Shown piece by piece: positions 1-8,898 of a DNA stretch of 64,000 bases. Position 1 is the first letter of the stretch; every line of letters starts with the position of its first letter. The DNA comes from Sporomusaceae bacterium FL31. Lineage in GTDB: Bacteria; Bacillota; Negativicutes; DSM-1736; Dendrosporobacteraceae. The position numbers and the translations under genes are program-made. The notes below the pieces were generated by a model. That model was given only the letters and a program-made list of their open reading frames with translations. It was not told the origin of the DNA and made no database searches. Location of the stretch: assembly GCA_003990955.1 (NCBI GenBank), contig BIFV01000010.1:124001-188000 (forward strand). The letters are read 5' to 3'.

Positions 1-569
1 TGCGGCAGTTTCTCGGCCAATAAAGTTAGACAATCCTCGGGATCGGTATACTGTCCGGCCAACAGCAGATTAAACTCGCGGTACAGCAGTGCCAAATCGC
101 TGAGTTTATCACGCAAACTGGCCTGCTCGGCAGTTTCAGCGGTTTGCTGCAAAAGTTCTGGTGTAACCGCGTAGCTTTTGAACTCCTGAATCATCCCGGC
201 CAGTGTTTCTGTAAAATTCCGCTGATTAGCAGCCCGCCCCAGCACTTTTAGCTGCTGGCGGTTGTCCCTCAGCAGCTTGCCTAATACCAAGCGCTTTCCT
301 AATTCAGTAATTTGAGGCCGGACCGCTCCCCCGGTATCTAAGAGAACCCGGTGGGCCAGCCGGCGAAAGCCAAATACCGAGGCCCTGGTAAACCCCTCAA
401 TACCAGGAGTTGCTGCCAATTCCCGCTCAACCTGAAAAGTCGCATGCTCTGGCAGAATGAGCACCAAAGGGCTGCCTTCCGGTGACTGCCGCAGCTGTTC
501 CCGGATTTCCTCAAGACAATGGCGGGTTTTTCCTGAACCCGTTCTGCCTAAAATCAACCTTAATGCCAT
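1..569 (-). CDS. addB: ATP-dependent nuclease subunit B, N-terminal part (cut by window edge)
   Basis: AddB pairs with AddA to form the Firmicute helicase-nuclease that resects double-strand breaks and loads RecA (the RecBCD counterpart). Translating the minus strand from the ATG at 567-569 gives about 189 residues beginning MALRLILGRTGSGKTRHCLE. This is the AddB-type N-terminal Walker A (GRTGSGKT), followed by LILPEHATFQVERELA, typical of the family. An AGGAGG lies 11-16 bases upstream, inside the end of sbcC. The gene starts 15 bases after sbcC and is probably the third cistron of sbcD-sbcC-addB. The rest, including the nuclease domain and FeS cysteines, lies outside the window. Confidence 0.9.
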   Translation of the reverse strand, partial: MALRLILGRTGSGKTRHCLEEIREQLRQSPEGSPLVLILPEHATFQVERELAATPGIEGFTRASVFGFRRLAHRVLLDTGGAVRPQITELGKRLVLGKLLRDNRQQLKVLGRAANQRNFTETLAGMIQEFKSYAVTPELLQQTAETAEQASLRDKLSDLALLYREFNLLLAGQYTDPEDCLTLLAEKLP

Positions 570-584
570 TAAAGTAGCAGCCTC

Positions 585-3500
585 CTATCCTACCCGAAAA
601 TAAGCTGTACTGCCATATTGGCTGGTACACACTTCTAATCTGGCATCAATACGTTCCTTAAGTTCCGGGACATGTGAAATAATCCCCACCAGTCGGCCGC
701 CTTTTTGCAAGTCAATCAAGGCTCGAATGGCAAAGTCCAGTGACTCGGGATCAAGAGTACCAAAACCCTCATCCACTAAGATAGTATCTAAATGAATGCC
801 TCCGGCATAAGACTGCACAACGTCCGCCAGTCCCAATGCCAAAGACAGCGATGCTAAAAATGTTTCCCCGCCGGACAGCGTCCCGACACCGCGGGCTGAG
901 CCGGTGTATTGATCAAACACCTCTAAATCCAAGCCGCCGGCGGCATTTTTCCGCGCTCTCTCATCGGTAGTCTGCAAATTATAGCGGCCGCGACTCATGG
1001 TTCTAAGTCGTTGATTTGCTGCATCTGCTACATCAGCAAGTAAGCTCCTCAGCACAAACCGTTGGAAAGTTAGTCTTTGTTCATTGCCGCCATTAGCTAC
1101 TTCAGCCAGACGGCCAATGACGCCAAAACGCTGCTCAATTTTTTCTATTTTACCGCTGAAATTTTGAAGTTTACTCAGCCACTGTCCTTGCTGAGTCACC
1201 AAACTGGTTAACCGGATCTGCTCGGTTAATACTGACTGATGGCTTGTCTCCAAAGTGACAACAACCTGCTCCAGTGCCGCAATATCTGGTTGCTTCACAT
1301 TGGCAGCCGCTTCCTGAGCACGTTGCCAGCGTTCCTTAGCCACAACCAGCCTCTCATCAAAATTCTTGATCCGATCCGCCAATTTACTAAGGTAATCGGT
1401 TGATTTTTTAGCTTGAGTATAGTCACTTTGATCCCCAAAGCCAGCTTCTTGTAGACGGCTGATAAAATCATTCTTTGCAGTCAAACAGCGCACCTGACGA
1501 TCCTTGATATTGCTTAAAGCATTTTCTAGCTGAGCCTGACTTTTGGTTGCTTGCTGGGCAGCCTCTTGCGCGGCCTTCTGGGCGTTTTCCAAGCTTTCTT
1601 TCAGCTGTTTCTGACGCTCTAAAGCTTGACTGTAAGCTTGACCTAGCGCGGTTGGATTGTGAAACTGAGCAGGAACAACAGACTGCCGCTCAGTTAGAAT
1701 AGCCTCAGCCGCTTTCCAGGCACTATCAGACTTCAGCCACATGGTCTCGGCCGCTTCGAGCTGCAGAACTGCAGCCTTTTCGTTCTCACCAAGTTCCTGA
1801 AGCGCCTTTTGAATTACTGCAGCTTGCTTCTCAGCCGTTACGGCCTGGCTATATTCGGCTTTCAGCGTTTGCAGTTCTTCTAATAAGCTCCCGATAGCCA
1901 CATGACGCTGTTCGCCTAATTCCTGCTCCAAATCTATGACCCGGTTGGCCATAGTACCGCATTCGGTCTGCTGATTACTAAGCCCAGTCCGCAGCACTTC
2001 CCGCTCCCGCTCTAATTGCTCAACAACAAGCTGCTGGGCTTTTAACTGCTGTTCGTCAGGTGCCTTCTCGGCCCCAACAGCCAGCTGGGGATGTTCCAAT
2101 GAACCACATACCGGACAGGCAAGCCCTGGAGTTAGCTGACTGGCCATCACCGCAGCCTGACTACGCACCCAATCTTGCTGTAAGCTGGCTAGTTCTGCTC
2201 TGGCAGCATGATAACGCTTATCCAAGTCTTGTAATGCTTTCTCCGTCTCCGTTAACCGCTTGGCAGCAGCTACAAAGTCCCTTTGGGCAGCTGCCAAAGC
2301 TTGATGCCTGGTCACGATACGACTGCGATCATCAATCGCCGCTTGACAACTGACCGCTTTTGCCGCCTGCTCCAGCAAAGCTTGAACTTCTTGTGTTTTC
2401 TGTTGAGTGGCATGTTTAATGTTTTCAACCCGGGCTGCAACTGCGGTTTTATCGCTCAGTGCCTGTTCAGCAGTCTTGCGAGCCGTAACAACTGCCTGCT
2501 GAGCTTGCTCAATCCCGGCTATCTTTTCTTTTAACTGACCTAATTCAATCAGCTCATTCGTGGCAGCCTGACGTTCTGGCTCCCGTGCTGACTCAGCGGC
2601 TAACTTTTGGTCTGCATTCACTGAGCGCAGCTTTGCCTGCTCCAATTGCTGATCATGCTCTTTAGCTGCCTTTTCTAACAGGACAATTTCCTGATTGAGC
2701 TGCTTAATCAAGGCTTCCGCATCAAACAATGCTGCTGCCTTTTGAGCCCGCTGCAGCTCAATTCTTTTCTCTTCAACCAAGCCGGCCTTCTCTTGATATT
2801 GAGCCAAATCCTGCAGCGCATTGGCTTGTTCAGTCAATTTCTCTTGGTCTTTTCGCCCTTCATCTACAGCTTGTCGAGCTTGTTTTAACTGTAATGCCAA
2901 CTCCGTCAATTGCGTGGTCACTTCAGCTAAGCTTTGCTGATTAGCCTGCAGTTTCTCGGCCAGATCCACTGTCGATTCCACACCAGCTTCACTTTGCACC
3001 CATAAACGCTCGCGATTTAGTTCTTCAAATTCTTTTTTGAGTTCCTGAGCCTTGCCTTTAAGATTTTCTTCAATATACCGATAGAATTCAGTTTTGAATA
3101 AGGTCTGCATAATCTCCTGACGTTCACTGGAGTTGGCGGTTAATAACTTGCGAAAATCACCTTGGGGCAGCAAGACCACTTGCCGAAATTGACTGCTTTT
3201 AAAGCCCAGCAGTGTTTCTGCCTTTTTCGTTACATCACTCCAGCCAGACACCAGCAGCTTAGGCTCGGCCTCATGATCAAGTTTCCACAAAACAGCTTCG
3301 GCCGCCTTTACTGTTGTCCCGTCGCCACGCTTTTTAGGCCGCACTTGCTCCGGACTGCGGTGTATGCGGTAAGCGGCTGTGCCAATACTAAAATCAAACT
3401 CGATCTCGGTAGGCGTTTGCGAGGCAGCATGATCACTGCGCACACTTTTTGCATCCCGGGAAGTTCCGCTGGTGTCGCCGTAGAGGGCAAAACAAATGGC

Positions 3501-3638
3501 ATCTAAAATAGTGGTTTTTCCTGAACCGGTTGGACCATGAATAAGAAAAAAAGACCGGCCTTTTAAATCAGCAAAATCAAGCTGCTGAACTCCGGCATAA
3601 GGACCAAAAGCACTGATTGTCAGCCTCAATGGTCTCAT
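585..3638 (-). CDS. sbcC: SbcC exonuclease subunit (Rad50-like ATPase)
   Basis: Large ATPase subunit of the SbcCD nuclease, which opens hairpins and trims DNA ends. The 1017-residue protein has the expected order. Walker A GPTGSGKT is near residue 35-42. Long alternating coiled-coil helices rich in Q, A and E surround a zinc hook CPVC near residue 505. The C-terminal half has the ABC signature LSGGETFLASLSLALG and Walker B ILVDEGFGTLD near 957. The length is normal for the family. The start codon overlaps the sbcD stop (ATGA at 3635-3638), so the two are translationally coupled. addB follows 15 bases downstream. Confidence 0.97.
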   Translation of the reverse strand: MRPLRLTISAFGPYAGVQQLDFADLKGRSFFLIHGPTGSGKTTILDAICFALYGDTSGTSRDAKSVRSDHAASQTPTEIEFDFSIGTAAYRIHRSPEQVRPKKRGDGTTVKAAEAVLWKLDHEAEPKLLVSGWSDVTKKAETLLGFKSSQFRQVVLLPQGDFRKLLTANSSERQEIMQTLFKTEFYRYIEENLKGKAQELKKEFEELNRERLWVQSEAGVESTVDLAEKLQANQQSLAEVTTQLTELALQLKQARQAVDEGRKDQEKLTEQANALQDLAQYQEKAGLVEEKRIELQRAQKAAALFDAEALIKQLNQEIVLLEKAAKEHDQQLEQAKLRSVNADQKLAAESAREPERQAATNELIELGQLKEKIAGIEQAQQAVVTARKTAEQALSDKTAVAARVENIKHATQQKTQEVQALLEQAAKAVSCQAAIDDRSRIVTRHQALAAAQRDFVAAAKRLTETEKALQDLDKRYHAARAELASLQQDWVRSQAAVMASQLTPGLACPVCGSLEHPQLAVGAEKAPDEQQLKAQQLVVEQLEREREVLRTGLSNQQTECGTMANRVIDLEQELGEQRHVAIGSLLEELQTLKAEYSQAVTAEKQAAVIQKALQELGENEKAAVLQLEAAETMWLKSDSAWKAAEAILTERQSVVPAQFHNPTALGQAYSQALERQKQLKESLENAQKAAQEAAQQATKSQAQLENALSNIKDRQVRCLTAKNDFISRLQEAGFGDQSDYTQAKKSTDYLSKLADRIKNFDERLVVAKERWQRAQEAAANVKQPDIAALEQVVVTLETSHQSVLTEQIRLTSLVTQQGQWLSKLQNFSGKIEKIEQRFGVIGRLAEVANGGNEQRLTFQRFVLRSLLADVADAANQRLRTMSRGRYNLQTTDERARKNAAGGLDLEVFDQYTGSARGVGTLSGGETFLASLSLALGLADVVQSYAGGIHLDTILVDEGFGTLDPESLDFAIRALIDLQKGGRLVGIISHVPELKERIDARLEVCTSQYGSTAYFRVG

Positions 3639-4786
3639 AGTTTAACCTCCCTCTGCTCACGATACAATTCTTCCAATACAGCGGCAAATTGTTCGGCCTG
3701 GACAGGACTTAACTCTTGTCCGGTCATCTGAGCAAAGAAGGCTCCGAACAACTCGGTTTCACTGAAGCGGCGATGGTCGGCCGCCGGCCCTTGCAAATTG
3801 CCTCTATTTGTTGGATAAGGCTTATCTACTTGCAGAATATTGGGGTAAAGCGGCTGCAGTTGAGCGCGTGCGTCCAGGATTGGCTCCACATCCCGTAATG
3901 TGACCATGATGTAGTCATCCGCACAACAATCAGGCTGCGGCCCTTTCATAATATCTTTAAAATAACCATCCAGACATCTTACATCACGGCGTGGTGTCAA
4001 GCTGACCAAATCAACCTTGACCTGGCCTTGTTCATCAATTTCAACCAGATTAATGCCTTTACGCTGGGTAGCCTCGGCAAAAGAATACTTTAATAAGGAA
4101 CCGGAATAGCGGATATTTGACCCGCCAGCCTGCTGACTATTATGTAAATGTCCTAAGGCGGTATAATGAAAAGGCTTAAATATGCCGGCATTGACCATAC
4201 TGCTGCCGCCCACGGATAGTGGCCGTTCAGATTCACTTTCCAGACTGCCCGCAATAAAGGCATGGGCAATGGCAACTTTACGCGCCTGACCGGGAATTTT
4301 GTTTAAGCTATGTGTCACCATAGCCTGCAGAGCCTGCTCATGATCGACCGCCGTTGTTTGCAGCCGCTCCCGTACCAGTGCTGGTTCAGCATAAGTCAGC
4401 GGCACAAAATATACGGGTCCAAAACGATCGGTGAGCACAATTGGCTCAAGCTGTGAAGGCAGTGATCCAACCACATGCAGCCCTTGCCGGGCCAGCAGCT
4501 TATTGCCAAACCCCAATCGTTCAGGGCTGTCATGATTGCCTGCAATGATAATAATCGGCGTCTGATGATCCATTAAAATTTTTGAAAGTACGTCGTCCAG
4601 CAGTTCCACCGCTTCAGTCGGGGGAACTGCCCGGTCATAAATATCTCCTGCTATCACCACGGCATCGGGCTTAGCATCACCAACAAAATCGACAAACTGA
4701 TCTAAAATATAGGCCTGATCGGCTGTTAAATGCAATCCATGAAAAATCCGTCCTAAATGCCAGTCTGATGTATGAATAAACCGCAT
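3635..4786 (-). CDS. sbcD: SbcD exonuclease subunit (Mre11-like phosphoesterase)
   Basis: Metallophosphoesterase nuclease partner of SbcC. The dimanganese motifs are visible in order: DWHLG near the start, GDIYDRA, GNHDSPERL, AHAFIAGS and ALGHLH. I set the start at the ATG giving MRFIHTSDWH because AGGAGGG sits about 7 bases upstream; an in-frame start 21 bases earlier (MQQEGIN) would place that ribosome site inside the gene. The protein is about 383 residues, normal for SbcD. It is first in the sbcD-sbcC-addB operon. Confidence 0.96.
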   Translation of the reverse strand: MRFIHTSDWHLGRIFHGLHLTADQAYILDQFVDFVGDAKPDAVVIAGDIYDRAVPPTEAVELLDDVLSKILMDHQTPIIIIAGNHDSPERLGFGNKLLARQGLHVVGSLPSQLEPIVLTDRFGPVYFVPLTYAEPALVRERLQTTAVDHEQALQAMVTHSLNKIPGQARKVAIAHAFIAGSLESESERPLSVGGSSMVNAGIFKPFHYTALGHLHNSQQAGGSNIRYSGSLLKYSFAEATQRKGINLVEIDEQGQVKVDLVSLTPRRDVRCLDGYFKDIMKGPQPDCCADDYIMVTLRDVEPILDARAQLQPLYPNILQVDKPYPTNRGNLQGPAADHRRFSETELFGAFFAQMTGQELSPVQAEQFAAVLEELYREQREVKL

Positions 4787-4988
4787 GTTGATTCCCTCCT
4801 GCTGCATACAGTCACTACCTGCTTTGTTCGTGATGCCTTCGGTAAAATCCTACATGTTTTCCCTTGGAGAAAATACCATAAACCCAATTCCAAGCATCTT
4901 GCAAAGCATTCACTAAAAAATTACCAAAACTTCTCTTAGTCAATTTTCGTAAATCGGGAAAACTAAGCGAACGGGAGGTGAATTCAAC

Positions 4989-5099
4989 ATGGCTAAAAAT
5001 GATAAGAAACAAAGCAAACCACAAAATTCCGAGTCAACTAATTCGACTTCCAATCAAAACAAACCAGCAATGCCTTGCAAAAATTCACTACCTACCTGA
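4989..5099 (+). CDS. Small hydrophilic protein, 36 residues, unknown
   Basis: A short reading frame begins ATGGCTAAAAATGAT behind a strong ribosome site (GGGAGGTG, about 8 bases upstream) and ends at a TGA 12 bases before a rho-independent hairpin. The product (MAKNDKKQSK..., then many N, S, T and Q, one Cys) is polar, lysine-rich and without a membrane segment. It resembles the small spore-associated proteins common in spore formers, but I recognise no family. It is divergent from sbcD. Its reality rests on the ribosome site and terminator bracket. Confidence 0.6.
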   Translation: MAKNDKKQSKPQNSESTNSTSNQNKPAMPCKNSLPT

Positions 5100-5110
5100 T
5101 TGTGAAAGCA

Positions 5111-5141
5111 ACAAAGGACGTCCTAAACGGACGTCCTTTGT
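5111..5141. terminator. Rho-independent terminator, likely bidirectional
   Basis: A 13-bp perfect stem, ACAAAGGACGTCC and its complement around TAAAC. It sits between the small plus-strand gene and the end of minus-strand nadC. Confidence 0.85.
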
Positions 5142-5162
5142 ATTTGGGTTTATTGCAAGCCT

Positions 5163-6014
5163 TTATGATCCTTTAATTTCATCAATATCCAGACTGATAT
5201 CCAAGGCTTGAACTGAATGAGTCAGAGCCCCAACCGAAATGATATCCACTCCGGTTGACGCCACAGCGGCAATGCTTTGCTCATGAATCCCGCCCGAGGC
5301 TTCGACCAGTGCTTTACCGCCAATCTGCTTGACCGCTTGACGCATTGTCGGCAAATCCATATTATCCAGCATGATGATATCGGCTCCGGCAGCCAGAGCT
5401 TCAGCAACGCCGGCCAGCGTCTCAACCTCAACTTCAATCTTAACGGTGTGGCTATTTGCGGAACGAGCCAATTGAATGGCGGCAGCAATTCCACCTGCAA
5501 CCTTGATATGATTATCTTTGATCAATACAGCATCATATAAACCCAAGCGGTGATTGGCGCCCCCGCCAATTCGAACAGCGTATTTTTCAAATAACCGCAG
5601 CCCCGGGATGGTTTTCCGGGTATCGACAACCCGAACGGTATGCGGTTTGACCAGTTCCACCAAATTCGCTGTCTTGGTGGCAATACCGCTAAGGTGCTGT
5701 AAAAGATTCAGGGCCAGCCGCTCACCGGTTAGAATAGCCCTGGCATTTCCTGCCACCGTGGCAATAACAGTTTGCGGCTTAAGCTTAGCTCCATCCTGGA
5801 CTGCTGCAATAAATTCAATGTCTGGCGCCAGATACCGGAATACTGCTTGAGCAGCCTCCATTCCGGCCAGGATTCCCGGCTGCTTAGCGTGGATAATTCC
5901 TTTGGTTACATAGGCTGCCGGCACGATACTATTGGTGGTAATATCGCCGCTGCCAACATCTTCCGCCAGCCATTGAGCAATGAAACGATGAAGCATGTGT
6001 TGAGAAAAAATCAT
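5163..6014 (-). CDS. nadC: Nicotinate-nucleotide pyrophosphorylase (quinolinate phosphoribosyltransferase)
   Basis: Converts quinolinate and PRPP to nicotinate mononucleotide, CO2 and pyrophosphate, the last step of the quinolinate branch of NAD synthesis. Family motifs seen are EDVGSGDITT near the start, HLSGIATKT, the substrate-binding VVDTRKTIPGLR, GGGANHRLGLYDAVLIKDNH, and IMLDNM. The 283-residue length is normal. The ATG follows GGAGG at good spacing. It is third in nadA-nadB-nadC, 13 bases after nadB. Confidence 0.97.
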   Translation of the reverse strand: MIFSQHMLHRFIAQWLAEDVGSGDITTNSIVPAAYVTKGIIHAKQPGILAGMEAAQAVFRYLAPDIEFIAAVQDGAKLKPQTVIATVAGNARAILTGERLALNLLQHLSGIATKTANLVELVKPHTVRVVDTRKTIPGLRLFEKYAVRIGGGANHRLGLYDAVLIKDNHIKVAGGIAAAIQLARSANSHTVKIEVEVETLAGVAEALAAGADIIMLDNMDLPTMRQAVKQIGGKALVEASGGIHEQSIAAVASTGVDIISVGALTHSVQALDISLDIDEIKGS

Positions 6015-6027
6015 GGCAACCTCCGGT

Positions 6028-7611
6028 TTAGCATTTTTGTAAAATATGTTTTTGCCAGCTCAATACAGGTTCTGGATAATCCAGCCGGAAGTGACCGCCG
6101 CGGCTTTCAGTTCTCATGGTGGCTGCTGAACAAATCAGACTGCCAGCCTCCAACATATTGAACACCTCCATCTGAGTGGTATGGACGGCCGCATAACGCT
6201 TAATCCGGCTTTGATCGGCAAAGAAATCCGCGGCTGCCGTTAAACCGGCTGCCGTTCTGGTCAATCCTACCTGATCACTCATAACTTGTTGAATTTTGAC
6301 CCGCAATTCCAGGCCATCCGCAAAAGCCAGTACCGGCAAATGTTCTTGCTGCCAATGAATAGTCTGCTCTAGCGGCAACTGTCCGCTTGCCGCAATTTGG
6401 CGGGCAATTCTGGCTCCAAACACCAGCCCCTCCAAGAGCGAGTTGCTGGCCAAACGATTGGCACCGTGCACGCCGGAACAGCTTGCCTCACCACAACAGT
6501 AGAGCCGTTCAATGCTGGTTTCACCCAATAAGTTAATTTTAACTCCGCCCATCATATAGTGAGCCGCCGGAGCTACCGGAATAGGCTGTTTCGCAATATC
6601 CAGGCCATAATGGGCACAAGTGGCTGTGATATTGGGAAAGCGTTTCTCTATGTGATGTCGCCCAATCGGGCTGAGATCCAAATACACCTGATCACTTGCA
6701 GCATTCACCATTTCGCGGTGAATAGCCCTGGCTACTACATCCCGGGGGGCCAATTCGGCCAATTCATGATACTCCGGCATAAACCGTCTGCCCTTATGAT
6801 CAAGCAAAAGTCCGCCTTCACCCCGCACCGCTTCTGAGATCAAAAAACTTGGAGCATTGGCCAGCGCCAGCGCTGTAGGATGAAACTGAATAAATTCAGC
6901 ATCCATGATTTCAGCACCAGCCCGGTAGGCCAGTGCAATTCCGTCGGCAGTCGCTACACCGGGATTGGTGGTGTGGCGATAGAGCTGCCCGGCACCACCT
7001 GTCGCCAGCACGACGGCATGGCTGCGGAAAACCTCATATTGTCCAGTTACTTGATTGAGCACTAACGCGCCATAGCAGCACTGATCCTCTACCAGTAAAT
7101 CCACCGCATAACGCGATTCCAGAATTTCAATATTTCGATCAGCCCTGACTTGCTGGTGCAGTGCCCGGACAATCTCCGCACCGGTTGCATCGCCATGTGC
7201 GTGCAAGACGCGACGACGGCTATGGCAGCCTTCACGCGTCATACTTAGCCCGTTCTGATCGTGGTCAAATTCTACACCCAGTTTCAAAAGCAGCTTGACC
7301 TGCTCACGGCCTTCGTTTACCAGAATTTGTACCGCTTCCTCGTCACACAAACCGGCTCCGGCTGTTAATGTATCCTGAAAATGAAGCTGTGGCGAATCAT
7401 CGGCTGCCAAGGCTGCAGCAATGCCGCCCTGGGCCTTTTGGCTGTTACTTTCTGTCAACTCATGTTTGGTGATCATGATCACCTTTGCCCCTGCCCGGGC
7501 GGCATGCCAGGCTGTAAACAAACCGGCCACACCACCGCCGATGATCAAACAGTCGGTTTGCCGCTCTGGCAGCTTCCTGGTATCAAAGTTCACTAAATAA
7601 CGACGTTTCAT
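6028..7611 (-). CDS. nadB: L-aspartate oxidase
   Basis: FAD enzyme oxidising L-aspartate to iminoaspartate, the substrate of NadA; in anaerobes fumarate is the usual electron acceptor. The dinucleotide fold starts at about residue 22 (IIGGGVAGLFTAWHA). The active-site region HSRRRVLHAHGDATG, HPTAL, SEAVRGEGG and APRDVVARAI, and the C-terminal GEASCSGVHGANRLASNSLLE, are all intact. The 527-residue length is typical. It lies 13 bases downstream of nadA. Confidence 0.97.
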   Translation of the reverse strand: MKRRYLVNFDTRKLPERQTDCLIIGGGVAGLFTAWHAARAGAKVIMITKHELTESNSQKAQGGIAAALAADDSPQLHFQDTLTAGAGLCDEEAVQILVNEGREQVKLLLKLGVEFDHDQNGLSMTREGCHSRRRVLHAHGDATGAEIVRALHQQVRADRNIEILESRYAVDLLVEDQCCYGALVLNQVTGQYEVFRSHAVVLATGGAGQLYRHTTNPGVATADGIALAYRAGAEIMDAEFIQFHPTALALANAPSFLISEAVRGEGGLLLDHKGRRFMPEYHELAELAPRDVVARAIHREMVNAASDQVYLDLSPIGRHHIEKRFPNITATCAHYGLDIAKQPIPVAPAAHYMMGGVKINLLGETSIERLYCCGEASCSGVHGANRLASNSLLEGLVFGARIARQIAASGQLPLEQTIHWQQEHLPVLAFADGLELRVKIQQVMSDQVGLTRTAAGLTAAADFFADQSRIKRYAAVHTTQMEVFNMLEAGSLICSAATMRTESRGGHFRLDYPEPVLSWQKHILQKC

Positions 7612-7624
7612 GGGTTTATGCTCC

Positions 7625-8545
7625 TTATTTAATGGCCAGCATGCGTTCCAGACAGCCTAACGCTTTGGCACGGATGAGCTCGGGAACGCTAATGCGCGGC
7701 TGCAGGTTTTCCAAAGCCTGCTTAACTTTTGGCAACGTGGTTAATTTCATATTGGGACAAACCAGCTTGCCGGTCGCCAAATAGAACTGCTTATCAGGAC
7801 AATGTTTGCTCAGTTGATGCAAAATACCAGCCTCAGTGACAATGATAAACTGGTGGGCTTCACTCTCTTTAGCATACTGAATTAAGCGGGAAGTCCCTGA
7901 TACAAAATCAGCCAGGGCAACGACCTCAGGCTGGCACTCCGGATGCGCCAAAACCAGCGCATTGGGATGCTCAGCTTTAGCTTCAGCCACATTGTCGGCG
8001 GTCACCCATTCGTGGGTATTGCACCAGCCCTGCCATAATTCCATCGGTCGGCCTGTTTGCTGAATAATATAAGAACCCAGGTTTCTGTCAGGCACAAAAA
8101 TAATGGGCTTGTCCACTGGGACAGACTGTACCACCTTAACGGCATTGGCGGATGTACAGCAAATATCGCTCTCAGCCTTTACCTCAGCCGACGTATTAAC
8201 ATAAGCGACCACTACGGCATCCGGCAACTGGTTTTTCTTGGCTCTTAAATCATCGGCTGTGATCATATTGGCCATTGGACAGCCGGCCTGCTCGTCTGGA
8301 AGCAGCACAATTTTATCTGGTGATAAAATAAAAGCCGTCTCAGCCATAAAATGCACCCCGCAAAATACAATGACCGCAGCGTCAGTACTGGCAGCCTGTC
8401 GGGAAAGTTCAAGTGAGTCGCCGACAAAATCTGCAATCTCCTGGACTTCCGGTCTCTGGTACAGATGCGCCAGTATGACGGCGTTGCGTTCCTTTTTCAA
8501 GCGAGTTATTTCAGCAGATAACTGTGTTATATCCATTTGATCCAT
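7625..8545 (-). CDS. nadA: Quinolinate synthase A
   Basis: [4Fe-4S] enzyme condensing iminoaspartate with dihydroxyacetone phosphate to quinolinate. Visible motifs include ILAHLYQRPEVQEIADFVGDS, CGVHFMAE, DLRAKK, CCTSANA, the HPECQPEVVALAD region and the late cysteine in HCPDKQFY. I place the start at the ATG at 8543-8545 because AGGAG lies 7 bases upstream. A longer in-frame start at 8572 has no ribosome site and would overlap the candidate operator. The product is then 306 residues. First gene of nadABC. Confidence 0.95.
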   Translation of the reverse strand: MDQMDITQLSAEITRLKKERNAVILAHLYQRPEVQEIADFVGDSLELSRQAASTDAAVIVFCGVHFMAETAFILSPDKIVLLPDEQAGCPMANMITADDLRAKKNQLPDAVVVAYVNTSAEVKAESDICCTSANAVKVVQSVPVDKPIIFVPDRNLGSYIIQQTGRPMELWQGWCNTHEWVTADNVAEAKAEHPNALVLAHPECQPEVVALADFVSGTSRLIQYAKESEAHQFIIVTEAGILHQLSKHCPDKQFYLATGKLVCPNMKLTTLPKVKQALENLQPRISVPELIRAKALGCLERMLAIK

Positions 8546-8571
8546 TTCATCACTCCTAGCTTGTTTTGTCA

Positions 8572-8595
8572 TTACATCTGTCTTGTCATCTGTAA
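8572..8595 (-). promoter_or_regulatory. Candidate NAD-repressor (NiaR-like) operator upstream of nadA
   Basis: A 24-base near-palindrome, TTACATCTGTC on one side and GTCATCTGTAA on the other on the plus strand, lies 27 bases upstream of the chosen nadA start. Firmicute nad operons are commonly repressed by NiaR (YrxA) at palindromic sites containing TGTC/GACA. Assignment to NiaR is inference; the symmetry is directly visible. No regulator gene is nearby. Confidence 0.5.
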
Positions 8596-8898
8596 ATAAT
8601 TATAATGACACTAGCTTTATTTTACAAGGTTTCCCACCCAAATTTACCGGATACGACTAGTTTGCCTAGCCTATATCGGAAACATTCTTAACCGGGTAAG
8701 ACACTTTCAGCCTGAATCTGACATTTTTTCAAGAATTTATTAGATAGAAAAGATAGTAACTGCATGTGTTCACGATGGTCCCTATTGCTTAGCTCCCCTT
8801 TTAGTAGGACTTTTGACCCACAGTAATTTGTCGGATTTTGTTATAATATTTATTATTAGATGCATCTGTAAAAATTAGTCAGAGAGGAAGGATTCGTT
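8596..8898. other. Intergenic region between nadA and the chemoreceptor
   Basis: Divergent intergenic region. A TATAAT at 8842-8847 is the best -10 for the plus-strand chemoreceptor gene. The only good -35 (TTGACC, 8813-8818) is 23 bases away, too far for a standard sigma-A promoter, so the promoter is unresolved. A weak terminator-like or riboswitch-like stretch at 8640-8720 did not match any family on inspection. Confidence 0.4.

Noticed and set aside
2060..2534. Plus-strand frames inside sbcC
   Set aside because: Antisense shadows of the conserved sbcC gene, without ribosome sites.
4815..5024. Minus-strand frame of 69 codons upstream of sbcD
   Set aside because: No ribosome site at any start, and it overlaps the promoter area and the better-supported small plus-strand gene.
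8640..8720. Possible GEMM-type riboswitch before the chemoreceptor
   Set aside because: A GGCAAAC-like string occurs on the minus strand, but there is no GACGCAAAGC partner or helix closing on either strand.
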